Shown here piece by piece: positions 1 through 5,942 of a stretch of DNA of 6,402 bases. The DNA comes from Microbacteriaceae bacterium (GTDB lineage Bacteria > Actinomycetota > Actinomycetes > Actinomycetales > Microbacteriaceae): positions 1,942 to 8,343 of the forward strand of contig WOYR01000110.1 of NCBI GenBank assembly GCA_011620705.1, written 5' to 3'. Numbering within the stretch: the stretch's first letter is position 1; each line of letters opens with the position of its first letter. The notes beneath the pieces were generated by a model that saw only the letters and a program-made list of their open reading frames with translations, was not told where the DNA came from and ran no database searches. The translations under genes and the position numbers were made by a program.

Positions 1-1145
1 GGCGAGCTCCACAGCCGCACCGACCCGCCGACGGCCTGGATGCGATCCTCGATCGAGGCGCGGATGCCGAGCCGGTCGCCCGCGACCGAGGAGGGATCGA
101 AGCCGACGCCCTCGTCGGTGACCATGACCGTCAGCTCCCCGGCGGTGCGGACCAGTTCGACCTCGGCGACGGTGGCGCCGGAGTGCCGCGCCACGTTCTC
201 CAAGGCGGCCGCGAGGGCGTCGAGCACTGCCGCCGCCGTTGCCGGCGCGAGCAGGTAGATGCCGTCACCCGATCCGGTCAGGTGCACGCTGAGGCCGCGC
301 CACTGGAAACCGCTGATCATGCGCATCAGCTCGTTGCGCATCGAACCGTCCTGCTCGTCGACAACCGTGAGCTCCGAGGAGGTGCGCAGCCAGTCACCGC
401 TGCGCAGGGTCTCGAGATCCTCGCGCAGCCGCCCCACGACCCTGGCGTCGATCCGGTCCGGCGAGTTCATCACGATCGAGAGGTCGTTGAGCAGGGTGTC
501 GTGCACCACCGCGGTCGTCCGCTTGGCAAGATCCTCGCCGCGCGCCAGGCGGGCGTTCTCCGCTTCGAGCTCCTCGATGTTCGGCACCCGTCTGCGCTGC
601 ACCCATTGCACGCCCCAGAGCGTCAGGTAGGCGGCGAGAGAGACCGCGAGCACGAGCAGCGGCCCGTAGCCGGGGCGGAACAGCACGCCTCCGAGCACCG
701 CGACCGCGAGGGTCGAGCCCATCGAGACGAACAAGCCGAGCGCCGACCAGGCGATCCCAGCCAGCGGCGAGCGCGCCGCGAGCCCGACCAGCACGACCGC
801 GACCGCCGGCCGGTTGAGCAGGTAGATCTGGGTGTCGATCGCACGCGGCAGCGCCATGAGCAGGGTCAACTCGTATGCGGTGCTGGCCACGAAGCCGACC
901 ACCAGGTAGGCCACGATCGCCCAGACGCGTTGCCGCCACACCACGAAGCCCAGACTGACGAGCATGAGCAGCAGCAGCCCGAGCGGGAGGTACGCCGCGT
1001 CGAGCCGATCGGCGCGCATCGTGGTCTCCAGCAGCACCGGGATGGCGAGCACCAGCGTCGCAGCGCCGATCGCCCAGCCGAGCGATGCGACGGAACCCGT
1101 GATGATGCTGGACGCCAGGTCCCGGGGCAGGATGCGGACGTGCAC
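1..1145 (-). CDS. Sensor histidine kinase, membrane-bound (3' end cut by window edge)
   Basis: This is the first 381 residues of a probable two-component sensor kinase in the cytoplasmic membrane. Six hydrophobic segments are visible at about residues 14-38, 52-70, 73-97, 112-124, 128-155 and 160-181. A short charged, probably coiled linker follows at about 189-210. The likely phospho-acceptor is His215 in VVHDTLLNDL, which resembles the HD motif of NarL-type (HisKA_3) kinases but lacks their usual Arg-rich lead-in. The HATPase domain shows an N-box ENVARHSG (316-323), a G1 box DEGVGFD (344-350) and a later RLGIRAS (358-364). GTG at 1145 is chosen because a GAGGAGG Shine-Dalgarno lies just upstream; an ATG at 1158 is in another frame. 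It begins 38 nt after the DUF6264-type gene on the same strand, so cotranscription with ispH is likely. The sensed signal is unknown. Kinase identity is fairly sure; the subfamily is less so. Confidence 0.85.
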   Translation of the reverse strand, partial: MHVRILPRDLASSIITGSVASLGWAIGAATLVLAIPVLLETTMRADRLDAAYLPLGLLLLMLVSLGFVVWRQRVWAIVAYLVVGFVASTAYELTLLMALPRAIDTQIYLLNRPAVAVVLVGLAARSPLAGIAWSALGLFVSMGSTLAVAVLGGVLFRPGYGPLLVLAVSLAAYLTLWGVQWVQRRRVPNIEELEAENARLARGEDLAKRTTAVVHDTLLNDLSIVMNSPDRIDARVVGRLREDLETLRSGDWLRTSSELTVVDEQDGSMRNELMRMISGFQWRGLSVHLTGSGDGIYLLAPATAAAVLDALAAALENVARHSGATVAEVELVRTAGELTVMVTDEGVGFDPSSVAGDRLGIRASIEDRIQAVGGSVRLWSS

Positions 1146-1149
1146 GGCG

Positions 1150-1156
1150 CCTCCTC
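1150..1156 (-). promoter_or_regulatory. Shine-Dalgarno of the histidine kinase
   Basis: GAGGAGG on the minus strand ends 4 nt before the GTG at 1145. It decides the start codon over the ATG at 1158, which would read a different frame. It contrasts with ispH, xseA and xseB, whose GTG starts have no comparable site. Confidence 0.75.
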
Positions 1157-1183
1157 ATCGACCGGGTCGGGAGTGATCTTCTG

Positions 1184-1717
1184 TCAGTGATTGTGCAGCA
1201 CGTCGGCGAGTGCTGGCGTGTTCGCCACGAGCACGGCCATGATCACGATCGACCCGATGAGGAACACGCCTGCGGCGGCGAGCGGCACCCAGATCGAGCG
1301 GCGCCCTAGCCGGATCAGCCGCAACGAGACGCCGACGGCGGCGATCAGCACCAACAAGGAGAGGACCAGCAGCACGATCCCCGCCGTGTGGGCGGCGGCG
1401 CCGAAGGCCACAGAGCCGTAGCCGGCCGCCTGCAGGCCCTGCGACAGGACATGGCCGAAATCGAGGTAGCTCGGAATCGAGGTGACGGTGTTCCAGATGC
1501 CGAGAATCAGCAGCAGCATGGTGATCAGATTGTTGACCCGCCTCGGATGCGCCGCAACGGGCGGGCCGGCAGGCGCCGGCAGTCTGCGCGCACCCGGCGC
1601 GGGCGCCGGTTCCGGCTGCGCCGCCGGCAGCGGACCGCGGGCCGCGGCCACCTCCTCCGGGCTCGCGTACTCGCCGTACTGGGGCCTTTCCGGCCGACTG
1701 GGCTCCGGTTCGCTCAC
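1184..1717 (-). CDS. DUF6264-type small membrane protein, function unknown
   Basis: A 177-residue protein of unknown function. The N-terminal ~60 residues are rich in Pro and Ala and include PQYGEYASPEE (12-22), a motif I associate with the DUF6264 family of Microbacteriaceae. This part is probably disordered and cytoplasmic. Three hydrophobic segments follow at about 63-80, 111-132 and 142-165, with Arg-rich stretches before the first (RRVNN) and between the second and third (RLIRLGRRS). The GTG start overlaps the ispH stop as GTGA, so translation is probably coupled to ispH and no independent promoter is seen. The histidine kinase follows after 38 nt. The same reading frame stays open far upstream through ispH and antisense to xseA, but that is a high-GC artefact; the overlapping GTG is the sensible start. 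The gene is well supported, the family name moderately, and no function should be inferred. Confidence 0.82.
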   Translation of the reverse strand: MSEPEPSRPERPQYGEYASPEEVAAARGPLPAAQPEPAPAPGARRLPAPAGPPVAAHPRRVNNLITMLLLILGIWNTVTSIPSYLDFGHVLSQGLQAAGYGSVAFGAAAHTAGIVLLVLSLLVLIAAVGVSLRLIRLGRRSIWVPLAAAGVFLIGSIVIMAVLVANTPALADVLHNH

Positions 1718-2787
1718 GGCAGGCTCCGTCCGCCGAGCGCGCGGTCGCCGCCGCGGAGCTCCTTCGGGAGCGAGAACATCAGATCCTCCTCGGCGGTGGT
1801 GATCTCCAGCACGTCGGCGTAGCCGGCATCCGCGAGATGGGCGAGCACCTCCTGCACGAGCACTTCCGGCACCGACGCTCCGCTGGTGACGCCGACCGAT
1901 GCCACGCCCTCGAGCCACTCCTGCTGGATCTCGTCGGCGTAATCCACGCGGAAGGCGGCCTTGGCGCCGTGCTCCAGCGCGACTTCGACGAGGCGCACGC
2001 TGTTGCTGCTGTTGGCGGAGCCGACCACGATCACGAGCTCGGCATCCTGGGCCACCTTCTTGACCGCGACCTGGCGGTTCTGGGTGGCATAGCAGATGTC
2101 GTCGCTCGGGGGATCCTGCAGCTGCGGGAAGCGCGCGCGCAGGCGGCGGACGGTCTCCATGGTCTCGTCGACGCTGAGCGTGGTCTGCGAGATCCAGACG
2201 AGATCCTCGGCGCCGGAGAGGACGCTGCCCGGCACCTCGACCGTGTCGGCGGCATCGGGGCTCGTGACGAGGGTGGTCCGCGCCGGCGCATGCCCCATCG
2301 TGCCCTCGACCTCTTCGTGGCCGGCGTGCCCGATCAGCAGGATGTGCTTGCCCTGCCCCGCGAAACGGGTCGCCTCGCGATGCACCTTCGTCACCAGGGG
2401 ACAGGTGGCGTCGATCGCCTGCAGCTCGCGCTCGGCGGCGGCCTGCACGACCGCCGGGCTCACGCCGTGCGCGCTGAAGACCAGATGCGCGCCCGGCGGC
2501 ACCTGGTCGACCTCGTCGACGAAGACGGCGCCGCGCTTCTCGAGCTCGCTCACGACATGCACATTGTGGACGATCTGCTTGCGCACGTAGACCGGGGATC
2601 CGAAACGGTCCAACGCCTTCTCGACGGCGACGACCGCCCGGTCCACTCCGGCGCAGTAGCCGCGCGGTGCTGCGAGCAGCACGCGCTTCCGGCCTGGGAC
2701 CGGTCGGTCGACCAGCCGCCCGCGCTCCGAAGGGATCCGCGGCACATCCAGGGTCACGCCGAGCGCGCCGTTCGTGATTCCGGCCAC
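1714..2787 (-). CDS. ispH: 4-hydroxy-3-methylbut-2-enyl diphosphate reductase (IspH/LytB)
   Basis: This enzyme catalyses the last step of the MEP isoprenoid pathway, reductive dehydration of HMBPP to IPP and DMAPP, using an iron-sulfur cluster in the cytoplasm. The 357-residue product has the three cluster cysteines in their family contexts: Cys45 in RGYCAGVDRA, Cys129 in DATCPLVTK and Cys232 in DDICYATQNRQ. It also has His74 (QIVHNVHV), His107 (SAHGVSP), and His157 with the catalytic-type Glu159 in GHEEVEGTMG. The substrate-binding Ser/Asn run GSANSSNS (256-263) and GVTSGASVPE (299-308) are present. Length is slightly above the usual ~310-340 because of N- and C-terminal tails. GTG at 2787 is chosen because it lies 6 nt after TAGGAT, consistent with a leaderless mRNA. 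A GTG at 2757 (giving MTLDVPRIP) is a plausible alternative that resembles family N-termini. It leads the minus-strand unit and its stop overlaps the next gene. Confidence 0.96.
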   Translation of the reverse strand: MAGITNGALGVTLDVPRIPSERGRLVDRPVPGRKRVLLAAPRGYCAGVDRAVVAVEKALDRFGSPVYVRKQIVHNVHVVSELEKRGAVFVDEVDQVPPGAHLVFSAHGVSPAVVQAAAERELQAIDATCPLVTKVHREATRFAGQGKHILLIGHAGHEEVEGTMGHAPARTTLVTSPDAADTVEVPGSVLSGAEDLVWISQTTLSVDETMETVRRLRARFPQLQDPPSDDICYATQNRQVAVKKVAQDAELVIVVGSANSSNSVRLVEVALEHGAKAAFRVDYADEIQQEWLEGVASVGVTSGASVPEVLVQEVLAHLADAGYADVLEITTAEEDLMFSLPKELRGGDRALGGRSLP

Positions 2788-2793
2788 GCCCCG

Positions 2794-2799
2794 ATCCTA
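2794..2799 (-). promoter_or_regulatory. Candidate -10 element, leaderless ispH promoter
   Basis: TAGGAT on the minus strand fits TANNNT and sits exactly 6 nt before the ispH GTG at 2787. This places the expected transcription start at or next to the start codon. No TTGACA-like -35 is seen 16-18 nt further upstream, and no Shine-Dalgarno precedes the GTG. Both absences fit leaderless actinobacterial genes. Confidence 0.55.
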
Positions 2800-2858
2800 C
2801 CGGCCGCGGATCTGTGAGGGCCGGGGTCGAGATGCCGCAGCCTCGGAATCCCATCGGC

Positions 2859-2914
2859 TCGTGCGAAATCGACGCATCACACCCCGGCATCCGCCCGTCT
2901 CGCACGAATCGACG
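2859..2914. repeat. Pair of related 15-16-bp repeats in the ispH/xseA divergent region
   Basis: Copy 1 (2859-2874) reads TCGTGCGAAATCGACG. Copy 2 (2900-2914) reads TCGCACGAATCGACG. They align as direct repeats with one single-base gap and a TG/CA swap in the middle of the first block. Their first 8 bases are also perfect reverse complements (TCGTGCGA / TCGCACGA). The copies start 41 bp apart, close to four helical turns. They lie between the two divergent -10 elements, so a shared operator is possible. No known regulator site is recognised. Confidence 0.45.
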
Positions 2915-3004
2915 GCGTCGCGCGCACCGGGCGATGGATGCCACCCGGCTCGGGCGTGCCGGACATGCCTCGGCCGCGCCCAGCCCGCCGTCCGCGGCGT
3001 CCCG

Positions 3005-3010
3005 TACCCT
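3005..3010 (+). promoter_or_regulatory. Candidate -10 element, leaderless xseA promoter
   Basis: TACCCT fits TANNNT and is followed by exactly 6 nt and then the xseA GTG at 3017. There is no Shine-Dalgarno between them and no recognisable -35 hexamer upstream. It mirrors the ispH element on the other strand. Confidence 0.55.
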
Positions 3011-3016
3011 GACCTC

Positions 3017-4312
3017 GTGACCGACACCAGCGCCCATGCGCACGCCTCCGCGCCAGCGGCGGCCGACGGCAGCTCCCCGTCGACGCCCGACGCGCCGTGG
3101 CCGGTCGCCGTGCTCAGCAGCAAGCTCAAGGGCTACATCGACCGGCTGGGCACCGTCTGGGCCGAGGGCGAGATCACCCAGTGGGGCAGCTCGGGTGGCA
3201 ACGTCTACGGCAAGCTCAAGGATCTGAGCCAGGACGTCACGCTCTCGTTCACCATCTGGTCGTCGACCCGTGCCAAGTTCAGCGAGGAGTTCACGCAGGG
3301 TGACCGCGTCATCGCGCTGCTCAAGCCGAACTTCTGGCCCAAGGGCGGCACGCTCACCATGCAGGTCTACGAGCTGCGGCACGTCGGCCTCGGCGACCTG
3401 CTCGAACGGCTGGAGCGCCTGCGCCGCCAGCTCGCCGAAGAGGGCCTGTTCGACGCCGGCCGCAAGGCGCAGCTGCCCTTCCTGCCCGGCTGCATCGGCC
3501 TGATCACCGGCAAGGACTCGGATGCCGAGAAGGACGTGCTCCGCAACGCCCAGCTGCGCTGGCCAGAAGTGCGGTTCCGGGTTCGGCACGCGGCCGTGCA
3601 GGGCGACCGGGCGGCAGCCGACGTCTCGGCGGCGATCCGCGAACTGGACGCCGATCCCGAGGTCGAGGTCATCATCGTGGCCCGCGGCGGCGGCGACTTC
3701 CAGAACCTCCTCACCTTCAGCGACGAAGTCCTGGTGCGCACCGCGGCGGCCTGCGTGACACCGCTGGTGAGCGCGATCGGCCACGAGGCGGACCGCCCGC
3801 TGCTGGACGAGGTGGCCGATCTGAGGGCATCGACGCCGACGGATGCCGCGAAGCGGGTCGTTCCCGACGTCGCCGACGAGCTGGCGCGCGTGCAGCAGGC
3901 GCGCGGACGCATGGCCATGCGGGTGACCGCGCTGGTGATGGCCGAGATCGACAGGATCGGCCACATCCGCTCCCGCCCGGCGCTCGCCGACCCGGCATGG
4001 CTGGTCGACACCCGCGCCGAGGAACTGACCCGCTGGGTCGCACGCGGAGCCGAGCTGATCGACCACCGGATGGAGCGCGCAGGGCTCAGGATCGCCGAGC
4101 TCACCGGCCAGCTGCGCGCCCTCTCGCCGCAGCGCACCCTCGAACGCGGCTACGCGATCCCGGTCCGCGCCGACGGCTCGGTGCTCAGGTCCGCCGCCGC
4201 AGCGCGCGCCGGCGAGTCCCTGCTGCTCACCCTCGCCGACGGCCGGGTCGGCACGACGATCGACGCCGTCGAGCCGGGAGCACCAGGAGAGCGCGACAGC
4301 GGCCGCGGGTAG
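3017..4312 (+). CDS. xseA: Exodeoxyribonuclease VII large subunit (XseA)
   Basis: Catalytic subunit of exonuclease VII, a cytoplasmic nuclease that degrades single-stranded DNA from both ends in mismatch repair and DNA damage processing. The 431-residue product has an Ala/Ser-rich ~27-residue lead. An OB-fold DNA-binding domain follows (about 28-125, including VWAEGEITQWG and FWPKGGTL). The catalytic core contains GLITGKDSDAEKDVLR (161-176), VARGGG (221-226) and GHEADRPLLDEVADLR (255-270). Asp173, Arg223, His256 and Asp259 correspond by motif to residues reported as essential in the E. coli enzyme (Asp155, Arg205, His238, Asp241, from memory). A helical arm (about 280-368), LSPQRTLERGYAI (369-381) and a small C-terminal domain follow. 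GTG at 3017 is preferred over in-frame upstream starts because it sits 6 nt after TACCCT and fits family N-termini. xseB follows after 9 nt. Confidence 0.95.
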   Translation: MTDTSAHAHASAPAAADGSSPSTPDAPWPVAVLSSKLKGYIDRLGTVWAEGEITQWGSSGGNVYGKLKDLSQDVTLSFTIWSSTRAKFSEEFTQGDRVIALLKPNFWPKGGTLTMQVYELRHVGLGDLLERLERLRRQLAEEGLFDAGRKAQLPFLPGCIGLITGKDSDAEKDVLRNAQLRWPEVRFRVRHAAVQGDRAAADVSAAIRELDADPEVEVIIVARGGGDFQNLLTFSDEVLVRTAAACVTPLVSAIGHEADRPLLDEVADLRASTPTDAAKRVVPDVADELARVQQARGRMAMRVTALVMAEIDRIGHIRSRPALADPAWLVDTRAEELTRWVARGAELIDHRMERAGLRIAELTGQLRALSPQRTLERGYAIPVRADGSVLRSAAAARAGESLLLTLADGRVGTTIDAVEPGAPGERDSGRG

Positions 4313-4315
4313 ACT
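4310..4315 (+). promoter_or_regulatory. Candidate -10 element, leaderless xseB promoter overlapping xseA stop
   Basis: TAGACT begins with the xseA stop codon TAG (4310-4312) and ends 6 nt before the xseB GTG at 4322, the same geometry as at ispH and xseA. No -35 and no Shine-Dalgarno are evident. It could give extra xseB transcript beyond xseA readthrough. Confidence 0.45.
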
Positions 4316-4321
4316 CCTGCC

Positions 4322-4585
4322 GTGGCCGACATCGCACATGATTCCGGGAAGACCGCAGCGCCCGAGCTCTCCGAATTGAGCTACGAGCAGGCGCGGGACG
4401 AGCTGGTGCGGGTGGTCGGGGAGCTCGAGCAGGGCAGCGCGACCCTCGAGGAGTCGCTGGCCCTCTGGGAGCGCGGCGAGGCCCTCGCCCGGCGCTGCGA
4501 GGAGTGGCTGCTCGGCGCCAAGGAGCGCCTCGACGCCGCGCGTGCCGCCGCCACCGCTTCAGCGCGCACGGCTTCCGGATCGTGA
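4322..4585 (+). CDS. xseB: Exodeoxyribonuclease VII small subunit (XseB)
   Basis: Small accessory subunit of exonuclease VII, present in several copies per XseA in the E. coli complex and needed for normal activity and control of XseA. The 87-residue product contains the family core LSYEQARDELVRVVGELEQG (19-38), then SATLEESLALWERGEALARRCEEWL (39-63). This is the expected two-helix hairpin with the characteristic LEESL and WERGEAL segments. The tail KERLDAARAAATASARTASGS is low complexity. Length is close to the usual ~80 residues. GTG at 4322 follows a TANNNT hexamer by 6 nt, and the gene starts 9 nt after the xseA stop. Its own stop overlaps the GTG of the DUF4245 gene as GTGA. Position and sequence together make the call secure. 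Confidence 0.93.
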   Translation: MADIAHDSGKTAAPELSELSYEQARDELVRVVGELEQGSATLEESLALWERGEALARRCEEWLLGAKERLDAARAAATASARTASGS

Positions 4586-5244
4586 GCCGGCGCAACGCCC
4601 CGACGCACGACGAGAACGGGCGCCCGATCGTCGCCGAGCTGGGGCGCGCCGAGACCCCGCAGGAGGCCGCGGACCGCAAGGCCGCAGCGAGTTCGGCGCA
4701 TCGGAGCAACCAGACTCTGCTCAACCTGGTGATCGCCCTCGCCGCCTCGCTGCTGGTGGTGCTCGTCATCGTGGTGATCGTGGTCCGCCCCGATCAGGGC
4801 GGGGCGCCGAAGAACGTGGACTGGGCCTCGGTCGCTCAGGATGCCCAGCAGTCCGTCCCGACCGCCCTGGTGGTGCCGAAGCTGCCGAAGGGCTGGACTG
4901 CGAACCGTGCGGAGCTGGTGGATGCGGCCTCGTCGGCCGACGGGATCGCCAGTTGGCAGATCGGCTTCCTCACACCCAGCGCGCAGTACATCGGCCTCGC
5001 GCAGGGCATCGAGGCCAATGCCACCTGGGTGTCGGCGCAGTTGAAGGACAGGAAGCCGACAGGCGCAGCGTCGTTCGGCGGAATCCGCTGGCAGGTCTAC
5101 GATCACCGCATCGACCAGGACCCGGGCAACCTGGCGTACGCGCTGGTGACGACGGTCGGCGATTCCACGGTCGTGCTGGCGGGCACCGGGTCCGACGCGG
5201 AGTTCGCCGCGCTGGCCACCGAGATCGCCGGCGAACTCGGATGA
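4582..5244 (+). CDS. DUF4245 family membrane-anchored protein, function unknown
   Basis: A 220-residue protein of unknown function. It has a charged cytoplasmic N-terminus with GRPIVAELGRAETPQEAADR (13-32). One transmembrane segment follows at about 45-68, very rich in Val, Leu and Ile. The extracytoplasmic domain of about 150 residues includes VDWASVAQDAQ, VPKLPKGWTANRAEL, SWQIGFLTPSAQYIGLAQG and FGGIRWQVYDHR. This order matches the DUF4245 family as I know it from actinobacteria (M. tuberculosis Rv1100, near glpX and fum, is one). The single N-terminal segment with no cleavage site suggests a signal anchor with the domain outside the membrane. GTG at 4582 overlaps the xseB stop (GTGA), and the stop overlaps the carbonic anhydrase ATG (ATGA), so it is probably translated by coupling within the operon. 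Residue content gives no enzymatic hint: no Cys pair, no obvious catalytic triad. Confidence 0.87.
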   Translation: MSRRNAPTHDENGRPIVAELGRAETPQEAADRKAAASSAHRSNQTLLNLVIALAASLLVVLVIVVIVVRPDQGGAPKNVDWASVAQDAQQSVPTALVVPKLPKGWTANRAELVDAASSADGIASWQIGFLTPSAQYIGLAQGIEANATWVSAQLKDRKPTGAASFGGIRWQVYDHRIDQDPGNLAYALVTTVGDSTVVLAGTGSDAEFAALATEIAGELG

Positions 5245-5879
5245 CGCAGACTCCCGGCGAAGTCTGGGCCGACATGGTGCGGGGCAATGAGCGGTTCATC
5301 TCGGGTGAGCCGCTGCATCCCCGCCAGGACGTGGAGCGCCGCGAACAGCTCGCTTCCGCCCAGCATCCCAGCGCGGTCCTGTTCGGCTGCAGCGATTCGC
5401 GACTCGCGGCGGAGATCATCTTCGACAAGGGCCTCGGCGACCTGTTCGTCATCCGCAACGCCGGGCAGGTGATCTCGGAGTCGGTGATCGGCTCGATCGA
5501 GTACGCCGTCGCCGTGCTGCACGTGCCGCTGCTCGTCGTGCTCGGCCACGACGAATGCGGTGCGGTGCGGGCCGCCATCGACTCCGCCCAGCCGGATGCC
5601 GCGCCGCTGCCCCCGCACATCGCGCAACTGATCGCCCCGATCGCCCCGGCTGTGCAGCGCGTGGCCGCCGCCGAGGGTCTCGGAGCGGACGGGCTCCCCG
5701 ACCCGGTGGAGGTCGGCCGCGAGCACTTGCGCGACACCGTGGCCGAGCTGCTGGAGGGCTCGGAGCTCATCAGCGCGGCGGTCGCCGCGGGTACGCTGGC
5801 TGTCGTCGGGGCCAACTACCGCCTTCTCGAAGGACGCGTGGCCCCCGATGTCATGATCGGCTCGCTCGCCACCAGCTGA
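5241..5879 (+). CDS. Beta-class carbonic anhydrase
   Basis: A zinc enzyme of the cytoplasm that interconverts CO2 and bicarbonate. In bacteria this typically supplies bicarbonate to carboxylases or balances pH. The 212-residue product shows the beta-class zinc ligands and dyad: Cys50, Asp52 and Arg54 in GCSDSRL, and His103 and Cys106 in LGHDECGAV. The preceding VWADMVRGNERFISGE (8-23), the helix ISESVIGSIEYAVAVLHVP (78-96), and the C-terminal ANYRLLEGRVAP are all typical of the bacterial beta family. Length is normal and no key residue is missing. ATG at 5241 overlaps the DUF4245 stop as ATGA; only a weak purine tract precedes it, so coupling is likely. It lies between DUF4245 and fumC, where several actinobacteria, from memory, carry glpX. 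The link to fumarase next door may be anaplerotic, but that is only inference. Confidence 0.94.
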   Translation: MTQTPGEVWADMVRGNERFISGEPLHPRQDVERREQLASAQHPSAVLFGCSDSRLAAEIIFDKGLGDLFVIRNAGQVISESVIGSIEYAVAVLHVPLLVVLGHDECGAVRAAIDSAQPDAAPLPPHIAQLIAPIAPAVQRVAAAEGLGADGLPDPVEVGREHLRDTVAELLEGSELISAAVAAGTLAVVGANYRLLEGRVAPDVMIGSLATS

Positions 5880-5926
5880 CCGCACCATTCATCACCTCAT
5901 CACCCGGCGCCGAAGCCGGATCAGGC

Positions 5927-5934
5927 AGGAAAGG
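5927..5934 (+). promoter_or_regulatory. Shine-Dalgarno of fumC
   Basis: AGGAAAGG lies 8 nt before the fumC GTG at 5943 and fixes that start. It sits in the 63-nt gap after the carbonic anhydrase gene. No TANNNT hexamer is placed near the start, so this gene looks leadered, unlike ispH, xseA and xseB. Confidence 0.7.
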
Positions 5935-5942
5935 CACGTTTC

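Noticed and set aside
183..1190. A long plus-strand open frame opposite the histidine kinase, rich in His, Arg, Gln and Asp.
   Set aside because: The composition is typical of an antisense shadow. The minus-strand frame has coherent kinase motifs (His215, N-box, G1 box) and a Shine-Dalgarno.
1837..2817. A long plus-strand frame opposite ispH.
   Set aside because: It is antisense to all the conserved IspH motifs and has no recognisable domain; GC-driven shadow.
2953..2969. A possible stem GGCGTG-5 nt-CATGCC upstream of xseA.
   Set aside because: It needs a G-T pair, is short, and lies upstream of the predicted transcription start, so it would not be in the mRNA.
2788..3016. Possible riboswitch or small RNA in the divergent intergenic region.
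   Set aside because: The predicted starts coincide with the GTG codons, which leaves no 5' leader. No extended stem structure or known riboswitch core was recognised.
1184..4339. A stop-free minus-strand frame of about 1050 codons running antisense to xseA, across the intergenic region and through ispH in the wrong frame into the DUF6264-type gene.
   Set aside because: Only the last 177 codons look like protein. The rest is Arg/Ala/Gly-rich shadow sequence caused by high GC, and it overlaps two well-identified genes.
5792..5797. TACGCT inside the carbonic anhydrase gene as a possible fumC promoter -10.
   Set aside because: TANNNT matches occur by chance; this one is about 145 nt from the fumC start, has no -35 partner and encodes ordinary protein sequence.
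5904..5919. A small hairpin CCGGC-6 nt-GCCGG between the carbonic anhydrase gene and fumC.
   Set aside because: Only a 5-bp stem and no T-run, so a terminator cannot be supported; such short GC palindromes are common at this base composition.
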